In this document: piece by piece, positions 26,285-36,334 of the stretch | Numbering within the stretch: position 1 is the first letter of the stretch | Layout: the number at the start of each line of letters is the position of its first letter | NCBI GenBank assembly: GCA_017631255.1 | Contig: JAGBTP010000069.1 | Coordinates: 1-64,000, forward strand | Direction of reading: 5' to 3' | DNA: 64,000 bases | Origin: Alistipes sp. | GTDB lineage: Bacteria; Bacteroidota; Bacteroidia; Bacteroidales; Rikenellaceae | Translations under genes and position numbers: made by a program | The notes under the pieces: generated by a model | The model's database searches: none | What the model saw: only the letters and a program-made list of their open reading frames with translations | What the model was told of the DNA's origin: nothing

Positions 26285-26809
26285 ATGGCACTTATTAGAA
26301 GCGTACGAGGCTACGAGCCTGAGATTGGTAACGACACTTGGTTGGCTGAGAATGCCACCATCATTGGTAATGTAAAGATTGGTGAGAACTGCTCGATTTG
26401 GTACAACGCAGTGCTCCGTGGCGATGTCAACGCCATCACCATCGGTAATAACACCAACATCCAGGACGGCGTGGTTATCCACACCCTCTTCGATGGCTCT
26501 AAGCACCCCTCACAAACTCATATTGGCGACTATGTATCCGTAGGTCACAATGCCGTTATCCACGGTGCTATCATCGAGAACGACTGCCTCATCGGTATGG
26601 GCGCAACCATCCTCGACAACGCAGTTGTCGGCACCGGCTGTATCGTTGCTGCCAACGCCCTTGTTCTCTCAAACCAGAAGCTTGAGCCTAACTCTGTATA
26701 TGCTGGCGTCCCTGCTAAGAAGGTTAAGGATGTCACTCCCGAGCAGCGAGAGGAGATCATCAAACGCACGGCACGAGATTATCGTACATATGCCTCTTGG
26801 TACGAGTAA
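26285..26809 (+). CDS. Gamma-carbonic anhydrase family protein
   Basis: A 174-residue left-handed beta-helix protein with hexapeptide-like repeats (ATIIGNVKIGENCSIWYNAV, NTNIQDGVVIHT, YVSVGHNAVIHGAII). The zinc-ligand histidines are present in VVIHT, VGHNAVIHG. A C-terminal helix (EQREEIIKRTARDYRTYA) closes the trimer. Members include real carbonic anhydrases and several proteins without measured activity (YrdA, PaaY types), so catalysis is not certain. Its stop codon TAA is the first three bases of the inverted-repeat element at 26807-26854. Confidence 0.9.
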   Translation: MALIRSVRGYEPEIGNDTWLAENATIIGNVKIGENCSIWYNAVLRGDVNAITIGNNTNIQDGVVIHTLFDGSKHPSQTHIGDYVSVGHNAVIHGAIIENDCLIGMGATILDNAVVGTGCIVAANALVLSNQKLEPNSVYAGVPAKKVKDVTPEQREEIIKRTARDYRTYASWYE

Positions 26810-26854
26810 TTTCTTGTGGTAAGGGGCATCTGCCGCCCTTCTAACAAGAAATTA
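26807..26854. repeat. REP-like inverted-repeat element, short copy
   Basis: 48 bp bounded by a perfect 11-bp inverted repeat (TAATTTCTTGT / ACAAGAAATTA) with an inner stem AAGGG/CCCTT. It begins at the stop codon of the carbonic anhydrase gene. The second copy at 36332-36460 shares both ends and adjoining inner sequence. It could end transcription or protect the 3' end, but there is no U-tract. Confidence 0.7.
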
Positions 26855-26942
26855 GGATCTCGCGCTGAGGAGCGGGGTGGTGGTCTGCTGCTACCTATTA
26901 AAAATAAGAGCGACAAAAGTTAATATAGACTAACGATGGCCT

Positions 26943-28280
26943 ATGAAACTGAAAAACTACATTATCCTACACGCGCTGATAGCCATAGGACTGAGTCTTG
27001 TGGTTAACTTCTCATACTTGCTGCTGCCAATCATAACCGAGCAGGGCATCGATAGGCGAGGAGATGATGTCGCCACGGGTGAGCACAGCTCTGGCGTGCT
27101 GCATATCGATCGTGATATGCACGGTTACATCATCTGCGACTGCGAGCAGCGCGATAGCGTATATGTATCGGCGTGGCAGGTGCATAGGCAAAAACTTCTC
27201 GATGGTGATCATCTGGTCTTTAGCTCGCACAAGCTCGATACTACGGCCTATGATGCCAAGCAGGTGGAGCGTGCACATCCGCGTCTGGACATCGTCTTTA
27301 TGCGCAACGGCGAGAGGTTCGATTTCGACAGCCTCTACGACCGCCCAAGTCGCACGGTTGAGTTTGTATGGCAGATTGCATATTATGCCATCATTGCCTT
27401 CATTATGTTGCTGTCGCTCAGCTGGATGCCACGCAGTGGCAACTACACCAATAGGCTCTTTGTGCGTAGGGTGCTAATCGTTGTGCTAATCTCGATAATC
27501 GGCATATACTTCGCCCCTGTTGTGGCGTTCAAGGATGGCGTTATGCGCATCGTCTTCTTCTTTCAGGATACGCCGCACAACAATACCTACTTCATCGTGC
27601 TCACCAAGTGCCTCTTTATGCTCGTGACAACGGTGCTCTTTGCGCGCATCTATCTGTTGATGCAGCAGAAGCAGACGATGGTGGTGGAGAACGAGAGACT
27701 CAAAAATGAGAACCTTTCGACGCGCTACAATATGCTGGTGGGTCAGATAAATCCACACTTCTTCTTCAACTCGCTCAACTCATTGGCGATGCTCGTTCGT
27801 GAGCACGACGAGGCGCGCGCACTGGAGTATATCGACCAGCTATCCTACACCTTCCGCTACATCATCCAGAGTGGTCAGGCAAGCATCACCACACTCAAGG
27901 AGGAGATGGAGTTTGCCGAGGCCTATGCCTACCTATTTAAGATACGCTATGCCGACAAGCTATTCTTCGATATCGACATCGACGAGAAGTACTACGCTTG
28001 GACGCTGCCTGCCCTATCGCTCCAGCCACTCATTGGCAATGCCGTGAAGCATAACACCATAACCACGAAGAACCCGTTGCGTGTGGCTATTCGTGTGGTG
28101 GACGGTGTGCTCGAGGTGGAGAATAGGAGGCGCCCGAAGCTCGATGTTGAGCCATCGACGGGCATAGGACTTGCCAACCTTAGCAGTCGCTGGCAGATAG
28201 TCACCGGTAGAGATATAGAGATCATTGACGAGGCGGAGCGTTTTATGGTGCGCTTACCGCTGAATAACCCCGCTAAGTAG
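26943..28280 (+). CDS. LytS/AlgZ-type sensor histidine kinase
   Basis: A 445-residue membrane kinase. One membrane helix at the N-terminus (about 7-31) and a roughly 110-residue extracytoplasmic region are followed by about three further membrane helices (about 143-245). A coiled linker (MQQKQTMVVENERLKNENLS) leads to the His-kinase domain with GQINPHFFFNSLNSL (phosphorylated His272) and an ATP-binding domain with LQPLIGNAVKHN and GIGLANL. It should pass phosphate to the LytTR regulator encoded immediately downstream. The signal is unknown. Confidence 0.93.
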   Translation: MKLKNYIILHALIAIGLSLVVNFSYLLLPIITEQGIDRRGDDVATGEHSSGVLHIDRDMHGYIICDCEQRDSVYVSAWQVHRQKLLDGDHLVFSSHKLDTTAYDAKQVERAHPRLDIVFMRNGERFDFDSLYDRPSRTVEFVWQIAYYAIIAFIMLLSLSWMPRSGNYTNRLFVRRVLIVVLISIIGIYFAPVVAFKDGVMRIVFFFQDTPHNNTYFIVLTKCLFMLVTTVLFARIYLLMQQKQTMVVENERLKNENLSTRYNMLVGQINPHFFFNSLNSLAMLVREHDEARALEYIDQLSYTFRYIIQSGQASITTLKEEMEFAEAYAYLFKIRYADKLFFDIDIDEKYYAWTLPALSLQPLIGNAVKHNTITTKNPLRVAIRVVDGVLEVENRRRPKLDVEPSTGIGLANLSSRWQIVTGRDIEIIDEAERFMVRLPLNNPAK

Positions 28281-28282
28281 TG

Positions 28283-29044
28283 ATGAAGAGAGTGATTATT
28301 GTCGAGGATGAGACCGCTGCTGCGGTGAATCTTCGTAGTATGCTTGCGACGATAGCTCCCGGTGCCGAGGTGGTGGCTGTGCTGGAGTCGGTGGAGGAGT
28401 CGGTGGACTACTTCTCGAAGGGTGCTGATGCTGATGTGGTATTTATGGATATACACCTTGCCGATGGCGACTCGTTCCGCATCTTCAAGAGCGTCGATAT
28501 AGATATACCTATTATATTTACTACCGCCTACGACGAGTATGCTCTCGAGGCGTTCAAGGTAAATAGCATCGACTACCTCCTAAAGCCATTCAAGGAGGAG
28601 GACCTTCAGCGCGCACTCAGCAAGCTGCACCGCCTTACCGAGGGTGAGCGCACGGAGCAGCGTGATAGGCGTAATCGTATGGCCGAGGAGGTGCAGATGC
28701 CGTCGGTGCAGACGATGTTGCTAAGGTATAAGGATAAGATTATCCCCGTAGCGGTGGAGGATGTCGCCTTCTTCTACACCTCTGCTGAGCGTGTGACGCT
28801 CACGACGCTTACGGGTGAGAGCTATGCCGTGGATAAGACCCTCGAGGCACTTGGTCAGCAGCTGCCGTTACAAATGTTCTTCCGTGCAAATAGGCAGTTT
28901 ATCATCTCGCGTCGTGCGGTCAAGGAGATAGCCGTGTGGTTCGGAAGCCGCCTTTCGCTCAACCTTACGGTCGATATTCCCGAGAAAATCATCATATCTA
29001 AGGCGCGCGTGCCTGAGTTTAAGCTCTGGTTGCAGTCAGTTTAA
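28283..29044 (+). CDS. LytTR-family response regulator
   Basis: A 253-residue two-domain regulator. The receiver domain (1-120) has acidic residues VEDE, the phospho-acceptor Asp56 in VVFMDIHL, and a switch region TTAYDEYAL and LLKPF. A LytTR DNA-binding domain (about 150-253) has KDKIIPVAVEDVAFF and FFRANRQFIISRRAV. The ATG at 28283 is 2 bases after the kinase stop; an in-frame GTG overlapping that stop is less likely. Targets are not known; LytTR sites could be sought upstream of the peptide gene at 29169. Confidence 0.93.
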   Translation: MKRVIIVEDETAAAVNLRSMLATIAPGAEVVAVLESVEESVDYFSKGADADVVFMDIHLADGDSFRIFKSVDIDIPIIFTTAYDEYALEAFKVNSIDYLLKPFKEEDLQRALSKLHRLTEGERTEQRDRRNRMAEEVQMPSVQTMLLRYKDKIIPVAVEDVAFFYTSAERVTLTTLTGESYAVDKTLEALGQQLPLQMFFRANRQFIISRRAVKEIAVWFGSRLSLNLTVDIPEKIIISKARVPEFKLWLQSV

Positions 29045-29120
29045 CGGCGCCTGCGGTCACTTCACCCTGCGAGAATGGCGTTTGACAGACTCGGCAGGCA
29101 CAAATCGTAGTTTTGGGTTG

Positions 29121-29128
29121 TACCTTTG
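29121..29128 (+). promoter_or_regulatory. -7 box upstream of the His/Cys-rich peptide gene
   Basis: TACCTTTG fits the -7 consensus 40 bases before the ATG. A -33 TTTG at the normal distance is not evident, which leaves room for an activator such as the neighbouring LytTR regulator. Confidence 0.6.
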
Positions 29129-29168
29129 TACTAAGAAAACAGAGGTATAACCCTTAAATTTTACGAGT

Positions 29169-29597
29169 ATGAAAAAGATGATGTTTTTAGCCCTTCTGCT
29201 CTCGGTGATTGCAGTGGGTAGTGTATCAGCAAACGATGCAGAGCGTAACCCCTCTAACTTTAGCTTGGCTGTTAAGTGTGGCGGTAATGCGTTGGTTATC
29301 AGTAATAGAGTCCCAGGTGCGCCTGTTCCTCCTCCTTGCAACTGCATCCCTAACTTCGGCGGCAAGCGACCACCTAAGGAGGTGCACCGCCCAGGATGTC
29401 ACCACCACAAGCCAAAGGGTCACCACCCAAAGCCTCACGGTGCGAAGTGCGAGTGTAAGAGGCATAACTGCAAGCCTCACGGTGGCAAGCCTAATGGCCG
29501 CCCAAATGTAAAGCCAGGTGACTGCCCAGGTGGTAAGCCACACGGTGATGGCAATCGCCCACCGATGCCGCCTAAGGGACACAACCCTCGCAAGTAG
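29169..29597 (+). CDS. Secreted His/Cys/Pro/Gly-rich protein, function unknown
   Basis: A 142-residue protein with a clear signal peptide (about 1-21, cut after VSA). The mature part has 8 cysteines, 11 histidines and many Pro, Gly and Lys residues, as in PPPCNCIPN, GCHHHKPKGHHPKPHG and CECKRHNCKPHGG. It looks intrinsically disordered and able to bind metal ions such as zinc, copper or nickel; this is inference from composition. No family was recognised. It has its own -7 box and a terminator, and lies between a LytS/LytTR pair and a large outer-membrane receptor. Confidence 0.75.
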   Translation: MKKMMFLALLLSVIAVGSVSANDAERNPSNFSLAVKCGGNALVISNRVPGAPVPPPCNCIPNFGGKRPPKEVHRPGCHHHKPKGHHPKPHGAKCECKRHNCKPHGGKPNGRPNVKPGDCPGGKPHGDGNRPPMPPKGHNPRK

Positions 29598-29610
29598 AAA
29601 AGTAACTCAA

Positions 29611-29650
29611 ATGGGAGGTTTGCTTGAGGACTCCTCGGCAGGCCTCCCAT
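29611..29650 (+). terminator. Hairpin after the His/Cys-rich gene
   Basis: ATGGGAGG pairs with CCTCCCAT around a 24-base loop containing a further short stem, followed by AATTTGT. It lies 13 bases after the stop. Confidence 0.6.
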
Positions 29651-29849
29651 AATTTGTCAGTTGACCTGCGATTTTTGTCGTTTCACCCCGTAGGAGTTTT
29701 ATTTATCAATAAAAAGTGTTACTTTCGCGGAGCGAAATGGTGGGGTTGGTTCACAGGCTGCTCAGGCTGTGCAAACAATAGTTTGAGTGCAGCGGAGAGG
29801 GTTTAAGCGAAGGCCCCAAACAGAAGCGAAAATTAGAAACAGAAAATAT

Positions 29850-32804
29850 ATGACTAAGAGATTACTTACATTGGTGGCTATGCTCTGCATAGCATTGCCT
29901 ACTATGGCACAGTCGTCGAAGATTGTTGCTAAGGTCATAGATGCCGAGACCAAGGAGGGCATCATTGGCGCTATTATGGAGGTCGTAAACCCCGTTACCG
30001 ACAAGCGTTACCACTCAGTGTCGGGTGCTATGGGTGCTGTGACCGTATCGGGTCTTCAGCCTGGTGACTATAATGTTAACATCACCTTCATTGGCTATGC
30101 TACTCATTCGCAGGGTGTTAAGGTTGAGGGCTCAGCACTTAACATCGGTACCATTGAGCTTAAGCCTGAGGCTGTGGCTATCGAGGCTGTGGTGAAGGAG
30201 GTGCAGGCATTGCGTACCTCGCAGAATGGCGACACGGTGGCCTACAACGCTGCGGCGTTTAAGGTGGCGGCTGATGCCGATGTGGAGGGTCTCTTGAAGA
30301 AGATGCCAGGTATCACCATCTCGAACGGCTCGGTGGAGGCTCAGGGTGAGCAGGTTAAGAAGATTTTTGTCGATGGCAAGGAGTTCTTCGGCGAGGATGT
30401 ATCTACGGCGCTCAACTCACTCCCAGCGCAGGCAGTAGACCGCATCGAGGTGTTCAACAAACTCTCGGATAATGCAGAGTTTTCGGGTATGGACGATGGC
30501 GAGGGCTATAAGGCTATCAACATCGTAACGCACGAGAATATGCGTCAGGGTGTCTTCGGTAAGGTGTATGCTGGCTATGGATATCAGCCTGATACTGACG
30601 GCGGTGCACCAGACTTTAACTTCCAGAATGATAGCTACTACGAGCCTACTATCGACGGCGTTACCTCGCACCATAAGTATAACTTCGGTGGTAATGTCAA
30701 TATCTTCCACGGCTCGAGCCGCGTGTCTATTATTGGTATGCTCAATAATGTCAACCAGCAGAACTTCTCGTTCGAGGATATCCTTGGCGTAACCGGTGGC
30801 GGTGGCGGTATGGGTCACGGTCGTGGTGTTGGTCGCTATATGGTACGCCCACAGAGCGGTGTTGCACGCGTAGGTTCTATCGGTGTGCAGTACTCTGATG
30901 CGTGGGGTGAGGACGACAAGGTTAAGCTCAACGGCTCGTACTTCTATAACGATACTAAGACCAAGAATAAGAGCTACTTGCAGAAGTGGTATGAGATGCC
31001 ATCGCCTGAGGACTACCTCGAGCAGGAGGGTGAGTCGGAGACGCATAACTTCAACCATCGTCTCAATGCGCGTCTCGACTGGACCATCAACAAGAATATG
31101 TCGCTTATGTCGCGCACAAACTTCAGCTTCCAGGGCAACGACCCTTATAGCCAGCAGTATGGCGAGATGACGGGTGAGAGTGCTGAGTTGAAGGATCTGC
31201 CTTACGAGATGCTCTACAACGGCTCAACAGCATCGTCACGCGCATTCCGCTTTAGCGAGTTCTTGCAGTATCGCGTTAAACTTGGTAAGGATGGCCGTAC
31301 TATCACCGTGGATGGTCGCTACTCAATCCGCAACACGCCAAAATCGGAGACTAATAGCTACTCAACGCTCTCGACTATGGTCGACCCTGAGACGGGTGAG
31401 GTGGAGCCTGTGCTCCGCTATGTATCGTCATTTGCGCCACAGACACAGACAGATATTTCGGCTAACTTGACATATACCGAACCAGTGGCTAAGAATGCGC
31501 AGGTGAGCCTCCAGTACCGCTTCGACTTCGAGGATCAGGATATCAACAAGGATGCATATGTGGTGCCAGACAACAGCTACAACATTGCGGGTCTTGTGCC
31601 AGATAAGTCGCTATCGTCATATACTGATAGCCGCAATACGGAGCACCGTGTAGGTCCTGGTTTCCGCTGGGCTAAGGCGCGTAATACATTCATTGCCAAT
31701 GTTTACTACCAGCACTCGATTCTCGATGGCTTGGTTAAGGACGAGCGTATCAAGCGAGGTTATGACCATATCACATACTTCGTGATGGGTAACATCGCGT
31801 TCAACCCTCAGAACTCTATCCGCGTGTTCATCAACTCGTACACGCAGAACCCCGATGTGCGCAACTTGCAGAATATCTACGATGTGTCGAATGCGCAGTA
31901 TATTTCGAAGGGTAATCCAAATCTTAAGTCGGCCTACAACCACCGCATCAACTTCCACTATGTGCGCTCGAACATCGAGAAAGGTCGCACCTTTATGTGG
32001 ATGTTCTCAGGTAACATCACACAGGACTATGTTGGTCAGTCGATTGTCTACAACCCTGAGACTATCACCATCGACGGAGCAGAGTACAACCCATTGCAGT
32101 ACTCGACATACGAGAATATGAACGGCTCGACATCATTGCGTACACACATCAGCTATGGCTTCCCAATCGCACCTATCAAGTGTAACCTCAACCTTATGGC
32201 CGGTTATAGCTGGACACGCACACCTTCGATGATCGACAACCAGCTCAACATCACCAGCACTATGGGCTACGACGCTATGTTCTCGCTCGGTAGTAACATC
32301 TCGGAGAATGTCGACTTCACAATACAGTGGAATGGTGCATATTATGATGCTAAGCAGTCGCTCAGCGCTGGCCTCAAGAATAGCTACTTCAACCACACCG
32401 CTTCGGGTACCTTGAAGTGGGTGTTCTGGAAGGGCTTTACCCTCACCGCTGCGGTTAACTACAACCAGTATGTGGGCTTTACTGATAAGTACAACGAGGA
32501 CTACCTCATCTGCAATGTCTACCTCGGTAAGAAGCTCTTTAAGAATCAGCAGGGCGAGGTGCTTATTGGTGTTAACGACTTGCTCAACGAGAATACATCC
32601 TTTGCGCGTAGCGTAGGTAGCGGTTACTCGCAGAATATGTGGAATAGTACCGTAGGTCGCTACTTCACCATCCAGTTCAACTACAACCTCCGCTTCTTCG
32701 GTAAGAAGGGTACGAAGGATATCTCGAAGTATGAGGGTATGGGCGGACACTCTTCAATGCCACCATTTGCCGGTGGTCGTCCACCTATGATGCGCCCACA
32801 TTAA
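29850..32804 (+). CDS. TonB-dependent receptor-like outer-membrane beta-barrel protein
   Basis: About 984 residues. The start at 29850 (MTKRLLTLVAMLCIALPTMAQ) is the signal-peptide start; a longer frame to 29787 is not preferred. Parts: carboxypeptidase-regulatory-like domain (about 22-105), plug-like region with IFVDGKEFFGEDVSTALNSL and DRIEVFNKLSDN, then a large barrel of the OMP_b-brl_3 type. Unusual points are a glycine-rich segment (TGGGGGMGHGRGVGRY, about residue 315) and a Met/Pro/Gly/His-rich C-terminal tail (SSMPPFAGGRPPMMRPH) after the barrel. Cargo is unknown; the composition of both segments and the His-rich neighbour hint at metal or peptide handling. Confidence 0.87.
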   Translation: MTKRLLTLVAMLCIALPTMAQSSKIVAKVIDAETKEGIIGAIMEVVNPVTDKRYHSVSGAMGAVTVSGLQPGDYNVNITFIGYATHSQGVKVEGSALNIGTIELKPEAVAIEAVVKEVQALRTSQNGDTVAYNAAAFKVAADADVEGLLKKMPGITISNGSVEAQGEQVKKIFVDGKEFFGEDVSTALNSLPAQAVDRIEVFNKLSDNAEFSGMDDGEGYKAINIVTHENMRQGVFGKVYAGYGYQPDTDGGAPDFNFQNDSYYEPTIDGVTSHHKYNFGGNVNIFHGSSRVSIIGMLNNVNQQNFSFEDILGVTGGGGGMGHGRGVGRYMVRPQSGVARVGSIGVQYSDAWGEDDKVKLNGSYFYNDTKTKNKSYLQKWYEMPSPEDYLEQEGESETHNFNHRLNARLDWTINKNMSLMSRTNFSFQGNDPYSQQYGEMTGESAELKDLPYEMLYNGSTASSRAFRFSEFLQYRVKLGKDGRTITVDGRYSIRNTPKSETNSYSTLSTMVDPETGEVEPVLRYVSSFAPQTQTDISANLTYTEPVAKNAQVSLQYRFDFEDQDINKDAYVVPDNSYNIAGLVPDKSLSSYTDSRNTEHRVGPGFRWAKARNTFIANVYYQHSILDGLVKDERIKRGYDHITYFVMGNIAFNPQNSIRVFINSYTQNPDVRNLQNIYDVSNAQYISKGNPNLKSAYNHRINFHYVRSNIEKGRTFMWMFSGNITQDYVGQSIVYNPETITIDGAEYNPLQYSTYENMNGSTSLRTHISYGFPIAPIKCNLNLMAGYSWTRTPSMIDNQLNITSTMGYDAMFSLGSNISENVDFTIQWNGAYYDAKQSLSAGLKNSYFNHTASGTLKWVFWKGFTLTAAVNYNQYVGFTDKYNEDYLICNVYLGKKLFKNQQGEVLIGVNDLLNENTSFARSVGSGYSQNMWNSTVGRYFTIQFNYNLRFFGKKGTKDISKYEGMGGHSSMPPFAGGRPPMMRPH

Positions 32805-32821
32805 TAGCTTCGTGCGCTTGA

Positions 32822-32858
32822 ATCATCACCCTCGGCACTATGTGTCGGGGGTGATGAT
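32822..32858 (+). terminator. Terminator of the receptor gene
   Basis: ATCATCACCC pairs with GGGTGATGAT with further pairing inside the loop, followed by TTTGTG. It lies 17 bases after the stop. Confidence 0.75.
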
Positions 32859-32921
32859 TTTGTGTAGGAGTAGATATTTCCTAATTACGGCTCATATGTG
32901 GCTAAAAAAGTGCTCGTTGCC

Positions 32922-32952
32922 TTGCTCTTAAATGAATAATTTTGTATCTTTG
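32922..32952 (+). promoter_or_regulatory. Promoter of secA
   Basis: TATCTTTG at 32945-32952 with TTG at 32922-32924, 20 bases apart. It lies about 86 bases upstream of the chosen ATG and inside the longer open frame, which argues against a start at 32942. Confidence 0.8.
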
Positions 32953-33037
32953 CGCGTTATACGCGCTCAGACGAAATGCCGAGGCGGGGAGCCTTGCTCG
33001 CAGGCGCGCTGTGAAAGTGAAAAAATATAGTACTATT

Positions 33038-36000
33038 ATGGATATTTTATCAAAGGTTATCAAACTCTTTTTCGGCTCAAAGGCCGACAAAGATCGAAAG
33101 GAGATCATCCCCTATGTTGAGAAGATTAAGGCTATCTATCCCTCTATCGCGAAGCTCTCGAACGACGAGTTGCGTGCGCGCTCTGCTGCTCTGAGCAAGG
33201 CTATCGCTGACGCCATCGCTGAGGATGAGGCCAGCATCTTGAAGAATAAGGAACTCTTGGAGCGCCCTGAGACATCGCTCAAGGACAAGGAGCGCATCTC
33301 GAAGGATATCGACGACACCACAAAGCGCATCGACGATAAGATTGAGGCTAAGCTCGAGGAGATTTTGCCTGAGGCCTTCGCTATTATGAAGGACACAGCA
33401 CGCCGCTTTGCCGAGAACGATGAGGTGGTGGTTACGGCTAACGACTTCGACCGCAACCTCGCAGCTGAGCGTCAGGACTTGGTGCGCATCGAGGATGACA
33501 AGGCTATTTATAGCAGTCAGTGGACCGCAGGTGGTAATGTCATCAAGTGGGATATGGTGCACTACGATGTGCAGCTTTTTGGTGGCGTCGTGCTCCACAA
33601 GGGTCGCATCGCTGAGATGGCTACGGGTGAGGGTAAGACCCTCGTGGCTACACTTCCTGTGTTCCTCAACGCCCTTGCGCATAAGGGTGTGCATGTGGTT
33701 ACAGTGAACGACTACCTTGCACGCCGTGATGCCGAGTGGATGGGTCCTATGTATCAGTTCCACGGTCTCTCAGTGGCTTGTATCGACAACACACGCCCTA
33801 ACTCAGCTGAGCGTCGCAAGGCATATATGGCCGACATCACCTTCGGTACCAATAACGAGTTTGGTTTCGACTACTTGCGTGATAATATGGCCTCAGCGCC
33901 TAAGGACCTCGTGCAGCGCAAGCACCACTTCGCTATTGTCGATGAGGTCGACTCGGTGCTTATCGACGATGCGCGTACGCCACTTATCATCTCAGGTCCT
34001 GTGCCTAAGGGTGGCGACCAGCTCTTTGCAGAGTTCCAGCCAGCGGCTAAGTATATCTACGACTTGCAGAGCAAGATGTCGTCGGCAGATGTTGCCGAGG
34101 CTAAGCGTCTCTACAACGAGGGCAACTTCGATGAGGCAGGTAAGCTCCTCTTGCGTGCGCATAAGGCTATGCCTAAGTACAAGGCCCTCATTAAGTTCCT
34201 TTCGGAGCCAGGTGTGAAGGTGCTCTTGCAGAAGACCGAGAATATCTATATGCAGGACAACGAGCGTCGTATGCCAGAGATTACCGACGAGAACTTCGTT
34301 GTTCACGATGAGAAGATGAACTCATTGATGCTTACTGATAAGGGTCATGAGGTGGCATCGCGCCGCTTCAACGAGGAGGGCTTCTTCGTATTGCCAGACA
34401 TCGGTGCTCGCATCGCTGAGCTCGAGCAGAACAAGGAGATGCCATTCGACGAGCGTGCGCAGAAGAAGGATGAGCTCCTTAGCGAGTACTCTGTAAAGGC
34501 AGAGCGCGTACACACTATGAACCAGCTCCTCAAGGCATACTTTATGTTCGAGAAGGAGGTGGAGTATGTTCTCATCGACAACAAGGTTAAGATCGTCGAC
34601 GAGCAGACAGGTCGTATTATGGAGGGTCGTCGCTACTCGGATGGCTTGCATCAGGCAATCGAGGCTAAGGAGAGCGTTAAGGTCGAGGATGCTACGCAGA
34701 CCTTCGCTACCATCACCTTGCAGAACTACTTCCGTATGTACCACAAGCTTGCGGGTATGACAGGTACTGCCGAGACCGAGTCATCAGAGTTCTGGAGCAT
34801 CTACAAGCTCGATGTGGTAGTTATTCCAACAAACAAGGAGGTTATCCGTGACGATAAGGAGGACCTTGTATATAAGACCGAGCGCGAGAAGTATAACGCC
34901 GTTATCGCCGAGGTTGAGAGGCTCGTTGCCGAGGGCCGTCCAGTGCTTGTTGGTACCACTTCGGTCGAGATTTCGGAGTTGTTGAGCCGTATGCTCAAGA
35001 TTCGTGGCATCAAGCATAATGTCCTCAATGCCAAGCAGCACCAGCTCGAGGCGCAGATTGTCGCTGAGGCGGGTCGCAGTGGTCAGGTTACCATCGCTAC
35101 CAATATGGCAGGTCGTGGTACCGATATTAAGCTTACGCCAGAGGTTAGGGAAAAGGGTGGTCTTGCCATCATCGGTACTGAGCGTCACGAGAGCCGTCGT
35201 GTAGACCGCCAGCTGCGTGGTCGTGCCGGCCGTCAGGGTGACCCAGGTTCGTCGCAGTTCTTCGTATCGCTTGAGGATAAGCTTATGCGCCTCTTCGGTT
35301 CGGACCGCATTGCATCGCTTATGGACAAGATGGGCATCCAGGAGGGTGAGGTCATTCAGGCAGGTATGATGACCAAGGCTATCGAGCGTGCGCAGAAGAA
35401 GGTCGAGGAGAACCATTTTGGTGTGCGTAAGCGTCTCTTGGAGTACGATGATGTTATGAACTCGCAGCGTGAGGTTATCTACACACGCCGCCGTCACGCA
35501 CTCTATGGCGAGCGTATCGACATCGACCTCAATAACTTGCGCTACGACTACGCTATCAAGTTCGTCGAGGCACACGAGGGTTGCTCATTCGAGGAGTTCC
35601 GTATGGAGCTATTGCGCGAGGTGACACTCGACACATCGCTCATCGAGGAGCAGTACGACAAGATGAAGCCTCAGCAGCTCATCGACTCTATCGTTGCCGA
35701 CCTCGAGGCACTCTTCGAGCGCAAGGCTAAGTCGTTTGCCGACATCCTTCGCCCAGGTATGAGCCGCTACTACGAGCAGTTCGAGAATAATATGACGGCA
35801 CGCCTTGCCTTCCCATTCACCGATGGCCGCTTGCGCTACTCAATCCCTGTGGAGATGCAGCGCTGCAAGGATACCGACTGTATGGAGGTATATCGCGTAT
35901 TTGCTAAGGTGGCACTCTTCACCACCATCGACGACGCTTGGCGTGAGCACCTCCGTGAGATGGATGACCTTCGCCAGAGTGTGCAGAATGCTACCTACGA

Positions 36001-36334
36001 GCAGAAGGATCCACTCCTCATCTACAAGCTTGAGTCGTTCCAGCTCTTCTCGAAGATGCTCGAGGATATCAACCGTGATGTGCTTGCACTCCTAAACAAG
36101 GTATATCTCGACATCAACCCAGCGCAAACTACCAATATGGAGCAGGCGCGCGAGCAGAAGTCTAAGATAGATGTCAATAAACTTCAGGCATCGCGTATGG
36201 CTGCCGCAGCTGCCGCAGGTCAGGGCGAGAGAACCAAGACTGCACCTATCACTGTTGATAAGTCAGTGGGTAGAAACGATCCTTGTCCTTGTGGTTCTGG
36301 TAAGAAGTATAAGCATTGCCACGGCAAGTTGTAA
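33038..36334 (+). CDS. secA: Preprotein translocase ATPase SecA
   Basis: A 1098-residue motor of the Sec pathway, from the ATG at 33038. Features: the nucleotide-binding domain with [14 protein letters not shown] (about residue 195) and [16 protein letters not shown], the preprotein cross-linking domain, and the second motor domain with [12 protein letters not shown] and [14 protein letters not shown]. The scaffold follows, then a C-terminal zinc hook [14 protein letters not shown] that binds SecB or ribosomes. It is about 200 residues longer than E. coli SecA (901), mainly through an insertion at about 330-420 ([20 protein letters not shown] onwards) usual for Bacteroidota. Its stop codon begins the second copy of the inverted-repeat element. 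Confidence 0.97.
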   Translation: MDILSKVIKLFFGSKADKDRKEIIPYVEKIKAIYPSIAKLSNDELRARSAALSKAIADAIAEDEASILKNKELLERPETSLKDKERISKDIDDTTKRIDDKIEAKLEEILPEAFAIMKDTARRFAENDEVVVTANDFDRNLAAERQDLVRIEDDKAIYSSQWTAGGNVIKWDMVHYDVQLFGGVVLHKGRIAEMATGEGKTLVATLPVFLNALAHKGVHVVTVNDYLARRDAEWMGPMYQFHGLSVACIDNTRPNSAERRKAYMADITFGTNNEFGFDYLRDNMASAPKDLVQRKHHFAIVDEVDSVLIDDARTPLIISGPVPKGGDQLFAEFQPAAKYIYDLQSKMSSADVAEAKRLYNEGNFDEAGKLLLRAHKAMPKYKALIKFLSEPGVKVLLQKTENIYMQDNERRMPEITDENFVVHDEKMNSLMLTDKGHEVASRRFNEEGFFVLPDIGARIAELEQNKEMPFDERAQKKDELLSEYSVKAERVHTMNQLLKAYFMFEKEVEYVLIDNKVKIVDEQTGRIMEGRRYSDGLHQAIEAKESVKVEDATQTFATITLQNYFRMYHKLAGMTGTAETESSEFWSIYKLDVVVIPTNKEVIRDDKEDLVYKTEREKYNAVIAEVERLVAEGRPVLVGTTSVEISELLSRMLKIRGIKHNVLNAKQHQLEAQIVAEAGRSGQVTIATNMAGRGTDIKLTPEVREKGGLAIIGTERHESRRVDRQLRGRAGRQGDPGSSQFFVSLEDKLMRLFGSDRIASLMDKMGIQEGEVIQAGMMTKAIERAQKKVEENHFGVRKRLLEYDDVMNSQREVIYTRRRHALYGERIDIDLNNLRYDYAIKFVEAHEGCSFEEFRMELLREVTLDTSLIEEQYDKMKPQQLIDSIVADLEALFERKAKSFADILRPGMSRYYEQFENNMTARLAFPFTDGRLRYSIPVEMQRCKDTDCMEVYRVFAKVALFTTIDDAWREHLREMDDLRQSVQNATYEQKDPLLIYKLESFQLFSKMLEDINRDVLALLNKVYLDINPAQTTNMEQAREQKSKIDVNKLQASRMAAAAAAGQGERTKTAPITVDKSVGRNDPCPCGSGKKYKHCHGKL

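Noticed and set aside
30417..31058. Open frame of 213 codons on the minus strand opposite the receptor gene.
   Set aside because: Composition is that of a frame shadow and nothing in it matches a known protein.
32942..33037. N-terminal extension of SecA by 32 residues.
   Set aside because: The secA promoter -7 box lies inside this stretch and SecA proteins start at [17 protein letters not shown] sequence.
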